Positions 1-6,087 are shown, counted from the first letter of the stretch. The stretch: 6,582 bases of DNA from Deltaproteobacteria bacterium UBA2385 (GCA_002343455.1 DDSR01000443.1:1-6582); one strand, 5' to 3'. The notes: a model not told the origin generated them from the sequence alone. Numbers and translations: made by a program.

Positions 1-880
1 GGCCTGGCGCGGGGGGAGGCGGGCTGGAGGCCGGGGGAGGGCTCCAGGCCTGGCGCGCGGGCACCTCGGCGGGCAACTCCTCGTCCTCGTCGTCGGTCAG
101 CATCGCGGCGATCTTCTCGCGCGACCAGATGGCCGTGCTCTGCCCCTTGGCGCTGCCGGCCTGGCGCACCTTGAAGCCGCTGGCCCCGGCGACCGGGCCC
201 CCCAGCTCTTGCGGGCCGCCCAGCATCTCCTCGATCATCGGCCGCGGCGCGCGAGGCGCGCGGGCTCCCCCGGCGGCCGGGACCGCGCGGGCGGCCCAGC
301 CGGCGAGGTCCTTGCCCGGGGCCTGCGCCGCCACCTGGAAGAGCACGTTGGCCACGTCCAGCGGGGCCGGGCGCTCGTCGGGCTCGTAGGCCAGCATCGA
401 GCACAAGAAGCTGCGCACATCCTGCATCCAGGCCTTGTCCGCCAGCTCGCCCCAGTCGATGCGCATCAGGTGGGCGACCACGTGATCGTCGTGGCCGTCG
501 CGGTCCCGCGGGACCTGGCCCAGCGCGTCGCCCGAGAGCACCGCGTGCAGCGCCCGGCCCAGCGAGTAGATGTCGGTGGCGATGCCCTGCGGCCGGCCTT
601 CGGGGGCGCGGGTGCTGCGGCGGGGCAGGCCGAAGCCCGCGATGCTGACGCTGCCGTTGGCCTGGATGAAGACGCCGGCCTCGTCCAGGTCGCCGTGCGA
701 GGCCTGGTCCTCTTCCGCGATGGAGAGCGCGTCGGCGAGGCAGGCCACCAGCTCCAGCGCGGCGCGGACCGGCAGGGCCCCGCCCTCCAGCAGCGTGTTC
801 AGGGCGACGCCCTTGGGCTGGCCCTCATCGGTGAGGATCTGGCCCTCATCTCCCGGCTCTCGGGTGTAATACCAGGTCAC
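1..880 (-). CDS. Protein kinase-fold protein, probable pseudokinase, 3' end beyond window
   Basis: The reading frame is open from a GTG at 880 to the window edge (293 full codons). AGGAG at 889-893 sits 8 bases upstream, and an in-frame TGA at 905-907 rules out a longer start. The kinase C-lobe is recognisable: an alpha-E-like helix (about residues 38-58), HGDL at 62-65 in place of HRDL, the strand pattern VSIAGFG at 78-84 in place of the DFG region, APE at 92-94, and DIYSLG at 103-108, which matches the usual D-x-Y/W-S-x-G of helix F. Family knowledge says catalysis needs HRD...K...N and DFG. Here the Asp of HRD (D64) remains, but the Lys position is Asp66, the Asn position is Gly69 and the DFG Asp is Gly82. 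Only about 25 residues precede the hinge, so the ATP-binding N-lobe with its glycine loop and VAIK lysine is missing. After about residue 200 the chain becomes Ala/Pro-rich with an acidic patch (DDEDEE near 270) and a polyproline run. I infer a non-catalytic, possibly scaffolding, cytoplasmic protein. The gene is divergent from hisS. Confidence 0.8.
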   Translation of the reverse strand, partial: MTWYYTREPGDEGQILTDEGQPKGVALNTLLEGGALPVRAALELVACLADALSIAEEDQASHGDLDEAGVFIQANGSVSIAGFGLPRRSTRAPEGRPQGIATDIYSLGRALHAVLSGDALGQVPRDRDGHDDHVVAHLMRIDWGELADKAWMQDVRSFLCSMLAYEPDERPAPLDVANVLFQVAAQAPGKDLAGWAARAVPAAGGARAPRAPRPMIEEMLGGPQELGGPVAGASGFKVRQAGSAKGQSTAIWSREKIAAMLTDDEDEELPAEVPARQAWSPPPASSPPPPAPG

Positions 881-962
881 TCGCCCGACTCCTGTGGTCC
901 CCCCTCAATAGCACAGCAGGCCGGCCCGGGCGCGCGGGGAGGGGGCAGGCTATCAGCGAGCC

Positions 963-2237
963 ATGGCTGACGTACACCTCCCCAAGGGCATGCGGGACAT
1001 CCTCCCGCAGCAGATGATCCTCCGCCAGCGGGTGATCTCCACCATCCAGCAGGTCTTCCTGCGCTACGGCTTCGCCCCGCTGGAGACCCCGGCGATGGAG
1101 CGCATCGAGACGCTCACTGGCAAGTACGGCGACGAAGGCGACAAGCTGATCTTCCGCGTGCTCAAGCGGGGCGAGGGCGGCCAGCAGGGCGAGGTCGACC
1201 AGGCCCTGCGCTACGACCTGACGGTGCCGCTGGCGCGGGTCATCGCCATGAACCCGCAGCTGCCGATGCCCTTCAAGCGGTCCCAGGTCCAGCCCGTCTG
1301 GCGGGCCGATCGCCCCCAGAAGGGCCGCTTCCGCGAGTTCTACCAGTGCGACGTCGACACCGTCGGCGCCCCGGTCGGCCTCGCCGACGCCGAGTGCATC
1401 GCGGTCGTCCACGACTGCCTCCTCGCCCTGGGCTTCACCGACTTCACCATCCGGCTCAACCACCGCCGGTGGCTGGCCGCCCTGGCCCTGGCCGTCAACG
1501 CCGCCGAGCGCGAGGGCGAGCTGATCGTCGCGATCGACAAGCTCGACAAGATCGGCCGGGACGGCGTCAGCCGCGAGCTGCTGGGCCGGGGCTTCACCCA
1601 GGGCCAGATCGACCGGGTCTGGGAGCTGCTGGACGGCGCCCCGCTGGCCGGCAGCGAGCAGGCGCTGGCCGAGCTGGACCAGGTCGAGGCCCTGGCGCTG
1701 GCCATGGGCGTCGATCGGCAGCGGCTGCTGCGGGATCGCACCCTGGCCCGCGGCCTGGACTACTACACCGGCCCCGTCTTCGAGACCGTGCTCACCGATG
1801 GCGGCCTGGGCTCGGTCTCCGGCGGCGGGCGCTACGACGGGCTGATCGGCATGTTCTGCGGCCGGGAGATCCCCGCCGTGGGCGTCTCGCTCGGCCTGGA
1901 GCGGCTGATCGTGCTGATGGAGGAGCGCGGCATGCTGGGCGGCTCCTCCAGCGCGACCCGGGTGTGGGTCACGGTATTCAGCGACGAGACGCTGCCCGCC
2001 TCGCTGGCCGCGGTGTCCGCCTTCCGGCAGGCCGGCGTCCCGGCCGAGATCTCCCTGGCCGGCGGCAAGCTCGGCAAGCAGCTCAAGGCCGCCGACTCGC
2101 GCGGCGTGCCCTTCGCCGTGGTGATCGGGCCCGACGAGGCCGCGGCCGGCACCGTCAAGCTGAAGGATCTGCGCAGCGGCGAGGAGCAGGTGCTGAGCCT
2201 GTCCCTGGCCATTGACCAGCTTGGCGCTGCGTCGTAG
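963..2237 (+). CDS. hisS: Histidyl-tRNA synthetase (HisRS)
   Basis: This gene encodes a 424-residue class II aminoacyl-tRNA synthetase, the usual length for bacterial HisRS. It attaches histidine to tRNA-His in the cytoplasm using ATP. Visible motifs in order: motif 1 region KGMRDILP (8-15); RYDLTVPLAR (83-92); motif 2 with its loop, R114 to about D130, including RPQKGRFREF; HisA motif RGLDYYTG (263-270) with R263 as the expected catalytic arginine; SGGGRYDGL (286-294); motif 3 GVSLGLERL (307-315). The alpha/beta anticodon-binding domain spans about 333-424. All catalytic blocks look intact. The RYDLT signature resembles the eukaryote/archaea-like branch rather than the E. coli RPEGT type. 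The motif 2 loop still has the R-P-Q order that E. coli HisRS uses near the G-1:C73 pair (from memory). The ATG at 963 puts MADVHLPKGMRD in the normal place. No good Shine-Dalgarno precedes it; GCGAG at 956-960 is too close. Likely co-transcribed with the SRPBCC gene that starts 35 bases downstream. Confidence 0.97.
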   Translation: MADVHLPKGMRDILPQQMILRQRVISTIQQVFLRYGFAPLETPAMERIETLTGKYGDEGDKLIFRVLKRGEGGQQGEVDQALRYDLTVPLARVIAMNPQLPMPFKRSQVQPVWRADRPQKGRFREFYQCDVDTVGAPVGLADAECIAVVHDCLLALGFTDFTIRLNHRRWLAALALAVNAAEREGELIVAIDKLDKIGRDGVSRELLGRGFTQGQIDRVWELLDGAPLAGSEQALAELDQVEALALAMGVDRQRLLRDRTLARGLDYYTGPVFETVLTDGGLGSVSGGGRYDGLIGMFCGREIPAVGVSLGLERLIVLMEERGMLGGSSSATRVWVTVFSDETLPASLAAVSAFRQAGVPAEISLAGGKLGKQLKAADSRGVPFAVVIGPDEAAAGTVKLKDLRSGEEQVLSLSLAIDQLGAAS

Positions 2238-2238
2238 A

Positions 2239-2266
2239 CTCCGGGCGGTCCCCTCCTCCCCCGGAG
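2239..2266 (+). promoter_or_regulatory. Hairpin covering the ribosome binding site of the SRPBCC gene
   Basis: CTCCGGG (2239-2245) and CCCGGAG (2260-2266) form a perfect 7-bp GC-rich inverted repeat with a 14-base loop. The 5' arm begins 2 bases after the hisS stop codon. The 3' arm contains GGAG (2263-2266), the only Shine-Dalgarno candidate for the next gene. There is no T-tract after it, so an intrinsic terminator is unlikely. I infer translational coupling: a ribosome ending hisS would cover the 5' arm and free the GGAG. Chance pairing in GC-rich DNA cannot be excluded. Confidence 0.5.
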
Positions 2267-2272
2267 CTCGTG

Positions 2273-2923
2273 ATGAAGAAGGTCCTCCTCGGCCTGTTGG
2301 CCGTCCTCGTGCTCGCTGTCGTCGTCCTGCTCGGCCTCGCCTCCACCAAGCCCGACACCCTCGCCGTCAGCCGCAGCGTCCTCGTTCAGGCCTCGCCCGC
2401 CGACGTGCTGCCCTACGCCCAGGACTACACCCACTTCGTCAAGTGGATCCCCTGGACCGCCCTCGACCCTCAGCAGACGGTCGAGTTCTCCGATCCGCCC
2501 TCGGGGGTCGGCGCCTGGTACACCTGGAAGGGCAACTCCGATGTCGGCCAGGGCAAGATGACCATCCTGGCCGTGACGCCCGAGCGGGTCGACTCCAGCC
2601 TGGAGTTCATCGAGCCCTTCGCCAGCAAGGCGGACTCCTTCATCGCGATGGCCGACAAGGGCGAGGGCAAGACCGAGATCACCTGGGGCTTCGAGCAGGA
2701 CAACGACCTGATGGGCAAGCTGATGATGGTCTTCGTCGACATGGACGCCATGCTCGGCGCGGACTTCCAGAAGGGGCTGGACAGCCTCAAGCCCATGGTC
2801 GAGTCGGCCGCCGCCGAGCGCATCGCCGCCGAAGCCGCCGCGAAGGTGGAGGCCGAGCGGCAGGCCGCCGAGGCTGCTGCCAGCGCCGAAGGCGCCGAAG
2901 GGACGCCGCCGGCGGCGCCTTGA
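2273..2923 (+). CDS. SRPBCC (START/polyketide cyclase-like) fold protein with N-terminal membrane or signal segment
   Basis: The product is 216 residues from the ATG at 2273; a GTG at 2270 is directly in front. GGAG at 2263-2266 lies 6 bases from the ATG but only 3 from the GTG, so I prefer the ATG. Residues 1-24 are MKK followed by a long Leu/Val/Ala run, which is a membrane anchor or uncleaved signal. The soluble part (about 30-178) has the layout of the SRPBCC hydrophobic-ligand fold: a first strand ending in a VSRSVLVQASP-like segment, a short helix with Y-x-x-FVKWIPW (54-61), then VEFSDP..GVGAWYTWKGNSDVGQGKMTI, L-F-x-P strands, and a long C-terminal helix. This pattern is typical of proteins annotated as polyketide cyclase-like SRPBCC proteins; the ligand is unknown. 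The tail (about 178-216) is an Ala/Glu-rich, probably helical stretch ending in TPPAAP. It probably sits outside the cytoplasm or at the membrane. It follows hisS after 35 bases, but a functional link to HisRS is not evident. Confidence 0.85.
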   Translation: MKKVLLGLLAVLVLAVVVLLGLASTKPDTLAVSRSVLVQASPADVLPYAQDYTHFVKWIPWTALDPQQTVEFSDPPSGVGAWYTWKGNSDVGQGKMTILAVTPERVDSSLEFIEPFASKADSFIAMADKGEGKTEITWGFEQDNDLMGKLMMVFVDMDAMLGADFQKGLDSLKPMVESAAAERIAAEAAAKVEAERQAAEAAASAEGAEGTPPAAP

Positions 2924-3140
2924 ACGGATCCTGGTCAGCCAGAGGACGGCCTTCCACTTCCCCACGGCACCCTCGAAGGCGGATGTGAGGCGGGCCTCGG
3001 TCATCCGGGTGAGAGGGCCGGTTGGCGTGAGACCCTCGAGATGGTCGGTGAGGCCGCTGGGGACCCCCTGACGCCTGGCCCGTCTCCGCCTTTCAACGTA
3101 CAGGCGCTCACCCAAGGTTGCAGGGCGACGAGCCTTGGAT
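2924..3140. other. Intergenic stretch between convergent genes, no convincing gene
   Basis: These 217 bases separate the stop of the SRPBCC gene from the stop of the minus-strand exported-protein gene. I see no start/RBS/codon-bias combination that supports a gene, although a minus-strand frame stays open across it. On the plus strand, 3067-3095 would translate to an LTPGPSP-like string, which resembles short GC-rich intergenic repeats found in many genomes, so this may be a degraded repeat copy. CCAAGGTT (3112-3119) pairs with AGCCTTGG (3131-3138), one G-U allowed, and could act as a weak transcript end for either convergent unit, but no T-tract follows it. Confidence 0.5.
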
Positions 3141-3710
3141 TCACTGTTCTTTCGCGCCGCAGATACGATCGTACTCCTCGCGAAGCTGGCTCTCGCTGGG
3201 CAGAGGCGCATCCGGATCGAGCTCGATCCATCGGTTCATTGCCCAGTCTCCGCCGGAGTAGTTGCTCTCCAGCTTGAGTTGATAGGACCTTCGTACCATG
3301 GCGAGCCCGTATCGACGGCCAACCCCGGGGAACAGGTTGTGACTCCAGTGAGATCGGCCTTCGCCTGCCAACTCTCCCCCAAAGAAGATATCCTTGAATC
3401 TCGGCCCAGCCGTCCCGGCGATCACTCTCTCGACCTCGAAGGTCGCCTCGGTCAAGATGACATCGGGCCAGCGTAGCGGCGGGTCGAAGCTGCGGTCTCT
3501 GCCCATGAACGATTGGGCGTCCACGATTGTTCCGATGAATACCAGGTCGGCGCTACACACCGCAGTCACATCTCGCGGGTCCAGCAGCTCGTCGGGCACC
3601 CGCAGCGGCAGGCCCAAGTCCACGTAGGTCGGAGGGGGCGGGGCGACCGGCTGCGGTCTCTGCTCCTGGGCTGCCCGCGTCAGGCAACCCAAGGCGAGGG
3701 CCAGGATCAC
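3141..3710 (-). CDS. Exported hypothetical protein, possible lipoprotein
   Basis: The product is 189 residues from a GTG at 3710. AGGAG (3716-3720) lies 5 bases upstream, which supports this start. The N-terminus is a very short hydrophobic run (MILALALG) before Cys9, then a Gln/Pro-rich stretch (15-27). That fits a lipoprotein signal with linker, but the lipobox (A-L-G-C) is imperfect and there is no basic N-region, so lipidation is uncertain. The mature domain shows strands around CSADLVFIGTIVDAQSF (52-68) and ILTEATFEVERVIAGT (85-100), then FFGGELAGEG (109-118) and a G-R-R-Y-G-L strand (131-136). This order (ADLVxxGxV, T-x-F-x-V-x-R-V-x-x-G, GGxxxG, G-x-R-Y) resembles a beta-rich, OB-like domain common in secreted hypothetical proteins; I cannot name the family with confidence. 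C52 and C184 could form a disulfide. The first codon overlaps the stop of the 52-residue gene by 4 bases (GTGA), so the two are translated together. GC is visibly lower than in hisS or metG. Confidence 0.8.
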   Translation of the reverse strand: MILALALGCLTRAAQEQRPQPVAPPPPTYVDLGLPLRVPDELLDPRDVTAVCSADLVFIGTIVDAQSFMGRDRSFDPPLRWPDVILTEATFEVERVIAGTAGPRFKDIFFGGELAGEGRSHWSHNLFPGVGRRYGLAMVRRSYQLKLESNYSGGDWAMNRWIELDPDAPLPSESQLREEYDRICGAKEQ

Positions 3711-3865
3711 AGCCGCTCCTTCGGCTCGACCAGGATGCTGGCCATGCAGATCTGAATGTCACCGTTGGTGCCGTTTCGGACCTGCACCCCGAACTGCACG
3801 AAGGTCTTGGCCGGTGAACCCGCCAGAAGGAGGAGAGCGCCAAGGAAGAGGGGGGGCTTGTACAT
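3707..3865 (-). CDS. Small secreted protein, 52 residues
   Basis: An ATG at 3865 opens a 53-codon frame, stop included, ending in TGA at 3709-3707. GGAGG (3872-3876) stands 6 bases upstream, a near-ideal ribosome binding site. Residues 1-19 look like a cleavable Sec signal: Tyr-Lys-Pro-Pro, then LFLGALLLLAG, then SPA as a plausible cleavage site before Lys20. The mature peptide would have about 33 residues with alternating beta-like character (TFVQFGVQVRNGTNGDIQIC, 21-40), one Cys (C40) and a charged end (EPKERL). The TGA overlaps the GTG of the next gene by 4 bases, so the pair is almost certainly one operon with translational coupling. I do not recognise a family. It could also be a remnant of a longer protein cut short by a frameshift, but the downstream gene has its own RBS and signal-like start, which argues for two separate genes. 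Confidence 0.65.
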   Translation of the reverse strand: MYKPPLFLGALLLLAGSPAKTFVQFGVQVRNGTNGDIQICMASILVEPKERL

Positions 3866-3871
3866 CGTGGG

Positions 3872-3876
3872 CCTCC
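3872..3876 (-). promoter_or_regulatory. Strong Shine-Dalgarno GGAGG for the 52-residue gene
   Basis: On the minus strand GGAGG precedes the ATG at 3865 by 6 bases. It is the best evidence that this short frame is translated, since the protein itself is not recognised. Confidence 0.7.
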
Positions 3877-3908
3877 GTGTTTGACCTCTGGAGAGCTTAG
3901 ACCACGCT

Positions 3909-3926
3909 GTTGTTGTTGTTGTTGTT
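3909..3926. repeat. Trinucleotide microsatellite, (GTT)6
   Basis: Six perfect tandem GTT units (AAC on the minus strand) lie 43 bases upstream of the start of the small secreted gene. Such an AT-containing tract stands out in a GC-rich genome. Its position fits the -35/spacer zone of that operon's promoter, where a change in copy number could alter expression. That role is inferred. Confidence 0.9.
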
Positions 3927-4009
3927 TAGGATGGACTGTTGCGACTGTGGGATGAAGAGACGCGACCCAAGCCGAGGACTCGAGGCCACCGGGTGGTCTC
4001 CGACACGCG

Positions 4010-4037
4010 CCCCCCTCAGCGGACCCCCCTCAGCGAA
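4010..4037. repeat. 14-bp tandem duplication across the metG stop codon
   Basis: Two adjacent 14-base units, beginning at 4010 and 4024, share CCCCCCTCAGCG and differ only at base 13 (G or A). The second unit contains the metG stop (TGA read from 4032-4030). The repeat looks like a local slippage duplication and leaves the coding sequence intact. Confidence 0.85.
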
Positions 4038-6012
4038 CGAGCGTCCCCGGGGGCAGCGGCTCGCCGACCGTCACCAGTCCGCGCACATCCTTGCCGCCCG
4101 CGGCCAGCAGCATGCCGTGCGACTCGATGCCGCGCAGCTTGACCGGCTTGAGGTTGGCCACGACCACCACCTGCTGGCCGACCAGGTTCTGCGGCTCGTA
4201 GCGGGCGGCGATGCCGGCCACGATCTGGCGGGGCTTGTCCTCGCCCAGCTCGACCTGCAGCACCAGCAGGCGGTCGGCGCTGGGGTGGCGCTCGGCGGCG
4301 ACGATGCGGCCGGTGAGGAGCTGGATCTTGCCGAAGTCGTCGATGCCGATCAGGGCGGGGGCGGCGGGGGTGGTCTCGTCCACGGGGGGCTCCGGTACAG
4401 GAAGGGAAGGGGAGGGAGGAGGAGGAGGAGGCGTGGGGGCCTGCGCCTTGGCGAGCGCCTCTTGAATGCGAGGCGGCAGCTCCAGCAGGCGCGGGAAGAC
4501 TGGCGCCGGCTCGGGGAGGACGGTGCCCGCGACGAGGTGGTCGAGCGAGGCGCAGCCCAGCGCCAGCAGCGGGTCGGCGTTGAGGGAGAGCTGAGCGGCC
4601 AGCTCGCGGGCCTTGGTGGGCATCACCGGCTGCAGCAGGGTCGCCGCCACCCGGATGATCTCCAGGCAGCGGGTCAGCACCCCGCCGAGGCGCTCGGTCT
4701 TGCCCTCGCGGTTGAGCGCCCAGGGCTGCTCGGTGTCGATGTACTTGTTGCCGGCGCGCACCAGCTCCCAGAGCGACTCCAGCGCCTTGTGGAACTGCGC
4801 CGCTTCGAGCTCCCGAGCGAAGCCGGCCACGGCCCGGTCTGCCAGGCCTTGCAGCTCCAGGTCGGCCGGAGTCGGCGCGTCCAGGGCGCCGATCCGCCCG
4901 CCCAGCCACTTGCCGGTCATCGAGGAGGCCCGGTGCAGCAGGTTGCCCAGGTCGTTGGCGAGGTCGGCGTTGGTGCGCTCCAGCAGGCCCTTGTGCGAGA
5001 AGTCCCCGTCGTTGCCAAAGGGGATCTCCCGCAGCACGAAGTAGCGGACCACGTCGGCGCCGTACTCGTCGACCAGCAGGTGCGGGTCGACCACGTTGCC
5101 GATGGTCTTGCTCATCTTCTCGCCCTCGACCGTCCACCAGCCGTGGGCGTACAGATGTTCGGCCGGCTCCAGGCCCAGGGCGAAGAGCATCGTCGAGAAG
5201 TAGACCGCGTGGGTCGTCAGGATGTCCTTGCCCAGCAGGTGGTGCTGGGCCGGCCAGCGGCGGGCGAAGTCCGGTCCGTTCTCGCCCTGGGGCGAGAAGC
5301 CGACGGCGGAGACGTAGTTCAGCAGGGCGTCGAACCAGACGTAGGTGACGAAGCTCTCGTCCCAGGGGAAGGGGATCCCCCAGCTCATCCGGGCGGCCGG
5401 GCGGCTGATGCAGAGATCGCCCAGGTCCTTGCGCAGGTAGCCCAGGACCTCGTTCTTGCGGCTCGCGGGCTGGAGGAAGTCGGGGTGGGCCTCGATCCAC
5501 TCGCGCAGGCGCTCGCCATAGCGGGACATGCGGAAGAACCAGTTGGTCTCCTGCACCCACTGCACGGGCTGGCCCGTATCCGGGCACTTGCCGTCCACCA
5601 GGTCCTTCTCGGTCCAGAAGCGCTCGGCCGCGGTGCTGTACCAGCCCTCGTAGACGTCCTCGTACAGGTCGCCCTGCTCCTTCAGCTTCAGCAATGCGGC
5701 CTGCACCACCGCCTTGTGGCGGGGCTCGGTCGTGCGGATGAAGTCGTCGTAGCGGATGTCCAGCCGGGCCCACAGATCCTTGTAGGGCTGCACCATCGCG
5801 TCGACGTGGGCCTGGGGGCTGATCCCCTTCTTGCCGGCGGCCTCCAGCACCTTCTGGCCGTGCTCGTCCACCCCGGTCAGGAACCAGGTGTCGGCGCCGT
5901 TGAGGCGGTGCCAGCGGGCCAGCACGTCCGCGGCGATGGTCGTGTAGGCGTGCCCCAGGTGGGGCTTGTCGTTGACGTAGTAGATCGGGGTCGTGACGTA
6001 GTAGCGCTGCAT
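4030..6012 (-). CDS. metG: Methionyl-tRNA synthetase (MetRS) with C-terminal tRNA-binding domain
   Basis: A 660-residue class I synthetase that charges initiator and elongator tRNA-Met in the cytoplasm. The ATG at 6012 gives MQRYYVTTPIYYVND, the normal MetRS N-terminus, with GGAGG (6017-6021) 4 bases upstream. Motifs: HLGH (18-21, the HIGH box), FLTGVDEHGQK (44-54), WFDALLNY (226-233), KMSKT (299-303, the KMSKS box with Thr at the end) followed by IGNVVDP, and an anticodon-binding helical domain (about 345-480, with NKYIDTEQPW near 422-431). The zinc-finger cysteines of the T. thermophilus type are mostly gone (YSTAAERF near 125-132; one Cys left at 143), as in the B. subtilis type. A linker with six consecutive prolines (about 524-548), encoded by a GGA-rich run near 4411-4431, leads to a Trbp111/EMAP-like domain (about 556-660; DFGKIQLLTGRIV, then HPSADRLLVLQVELG), which usually binds tRNA and dimerises. 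Frame-compatible sequence upstream of 6012 has no synthetase character. Confidence 0.97.
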   Translation of the reverse strand: MQRYYVTTPIYYVNDKPHLGHAYTTIAADVLARWHRLNGADTWFLTGVDEHGQKVLEAAGKKGISPQAHVDAMVQPYKDLWARLDIRYDDFIRTTEPRHKAVVQAALLKLKEQGDLYEDVYEGWYSTAAERFWTEKDLVDGKCPDTGQPVQWVQETNWFFRMSRYGERLREWIEAHPDFLQPASRKNEVLGYLRKDLGDLCISRPAARMSWGIPFPWDESFVTYVWFDALLNYVSAVGFSPQGENGPDFARRWPAQHHLLGKDILTTHAVYFSTMLFALGLEPAEHLYAHGWWTVEGEKMSKTIGNVVDPHLLVDEYGADVVRYFVLREIPFGNDGDFSHKGLLERTNADLANDLGNLLHRASSMTGKWLGGRIGALDAPTPADLELQGLADRAVAGFARELEAAQFHKALESLWELVRAGNKYIDTEQPWALNREGKTERLGGVLTRCLEIIRVAATLLQPVMPTKARELAAQLSLNADPLLALGCASLDHLVAGTVLPEPAPVFPRLLELPPRIQEALAKAQAPTPPPPPPSPSLPVPEPPVDETTPAAPALIGIDDFGKIQLLTGRIVAAERHPSADRLLVLQVELGEDKPRQIVAGIAARYEPQNLVGQQVVVVANLKPVKLRGIESHGMLLAAGGKDVRGLVTVGEPLPPGTLVR

Positions 6013-6047
6013 GCCGCCTCCGTAGTGCCCGCCCGGCTGCGGGGCAA

Positions 6048-6086
6048 GCGCCTTGTGGCGCCGGCGGGCGCGCGATAGCCGCCGGC
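6048..6086. repeat. Nested inverted repeats in the divergent metG / unknown-gene gap
   Basis: GCGCC (6048-6052) and GGCGC (6057-6061) form a small hairpin with loop TTGT. GCCGGCGG (6060-6067) and CCGCCGGC (6079-6086) form a perfect 8-bp inverted repeat with an 11-base spacer, ending one base before the ATG at 6088. They overlap at 6060-6061, so both could not form fully at once. They could be an operator for the divergent pair or structure that limits translation of the plus-strand gene. GC-rich chance pairing is a real alternative. Confidence 0.45.
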
Positions 6087-6087
6087 C

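Larger units (their letters stand above)
3866..4029. promoter_or_regulatory. Intergenic region between metG and the small secreted operon
   Basis: This 164-base gap lies between two minus-strand units and should hold the promoter of the secreted pair. A weak minus-strand -10 candidate, TCTAAG (3901-3896, 4 of 6 to TATAAT), would place a transcript start near 3888; the matching -35 position then falls inside the GTT microsatellite. GAGGCCAC (3982-3989) and GTGGTCTC (3993-4000) form an 8-bp stem (one G-U) with a 3-base loop; read on the minus strand the G-U becomes an A-C mismatch. It may end metG transcription, but no T-tract follows. Confidence 0.35.

Noticed and set aside
209..970. A 253-codon plus-strand frame opposite the kinase-like gene
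   Set aside because: The minus-strand frame has kinase landmarks and an RBS; the plus-strand frame has neither.
1..2237. GCN2-like pairing of a pseudokinase with HisRS
   Set aside because: Eukaryotic GCN2 joins a pseudokinase and a HisRS-like domain, but here the genes are separate and divergent, HisRS has all catalytic motifs, and adjacency alone is not evidence.
3111..3139. CCAAGGTT/AGCCTTGG hairpin as an intrinsic terminator
   Set aside because: The stem is short, contains a G-U pair, and has no T-tract on either strand, so I mention it only as a weak candidate.
1832..3211. A 459-codon minus-strand frame across hisS, the SRPBCC gene and the gap
   Set aside because: It runs antisense to two well-supported genes, and its Gly/Arg/Leu-rich translation has no domain.
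5560..5640. Loss of zinc-binding cysteines in MetRS as an anomaly
   Set aside because: The same positions lack cysteines in the B. subtilis-type enzyme, so this is a known subtype.
3910..6078. A 722-codon open frame on the plus strand opposite metG
   Set aside because: It mirrors the metG reading frame, a common effect in GC-rich genes. Its translation is low-complexity Val/Leu/Gln/Gly without motifs, while the minus strand is unmistakably MetRS.
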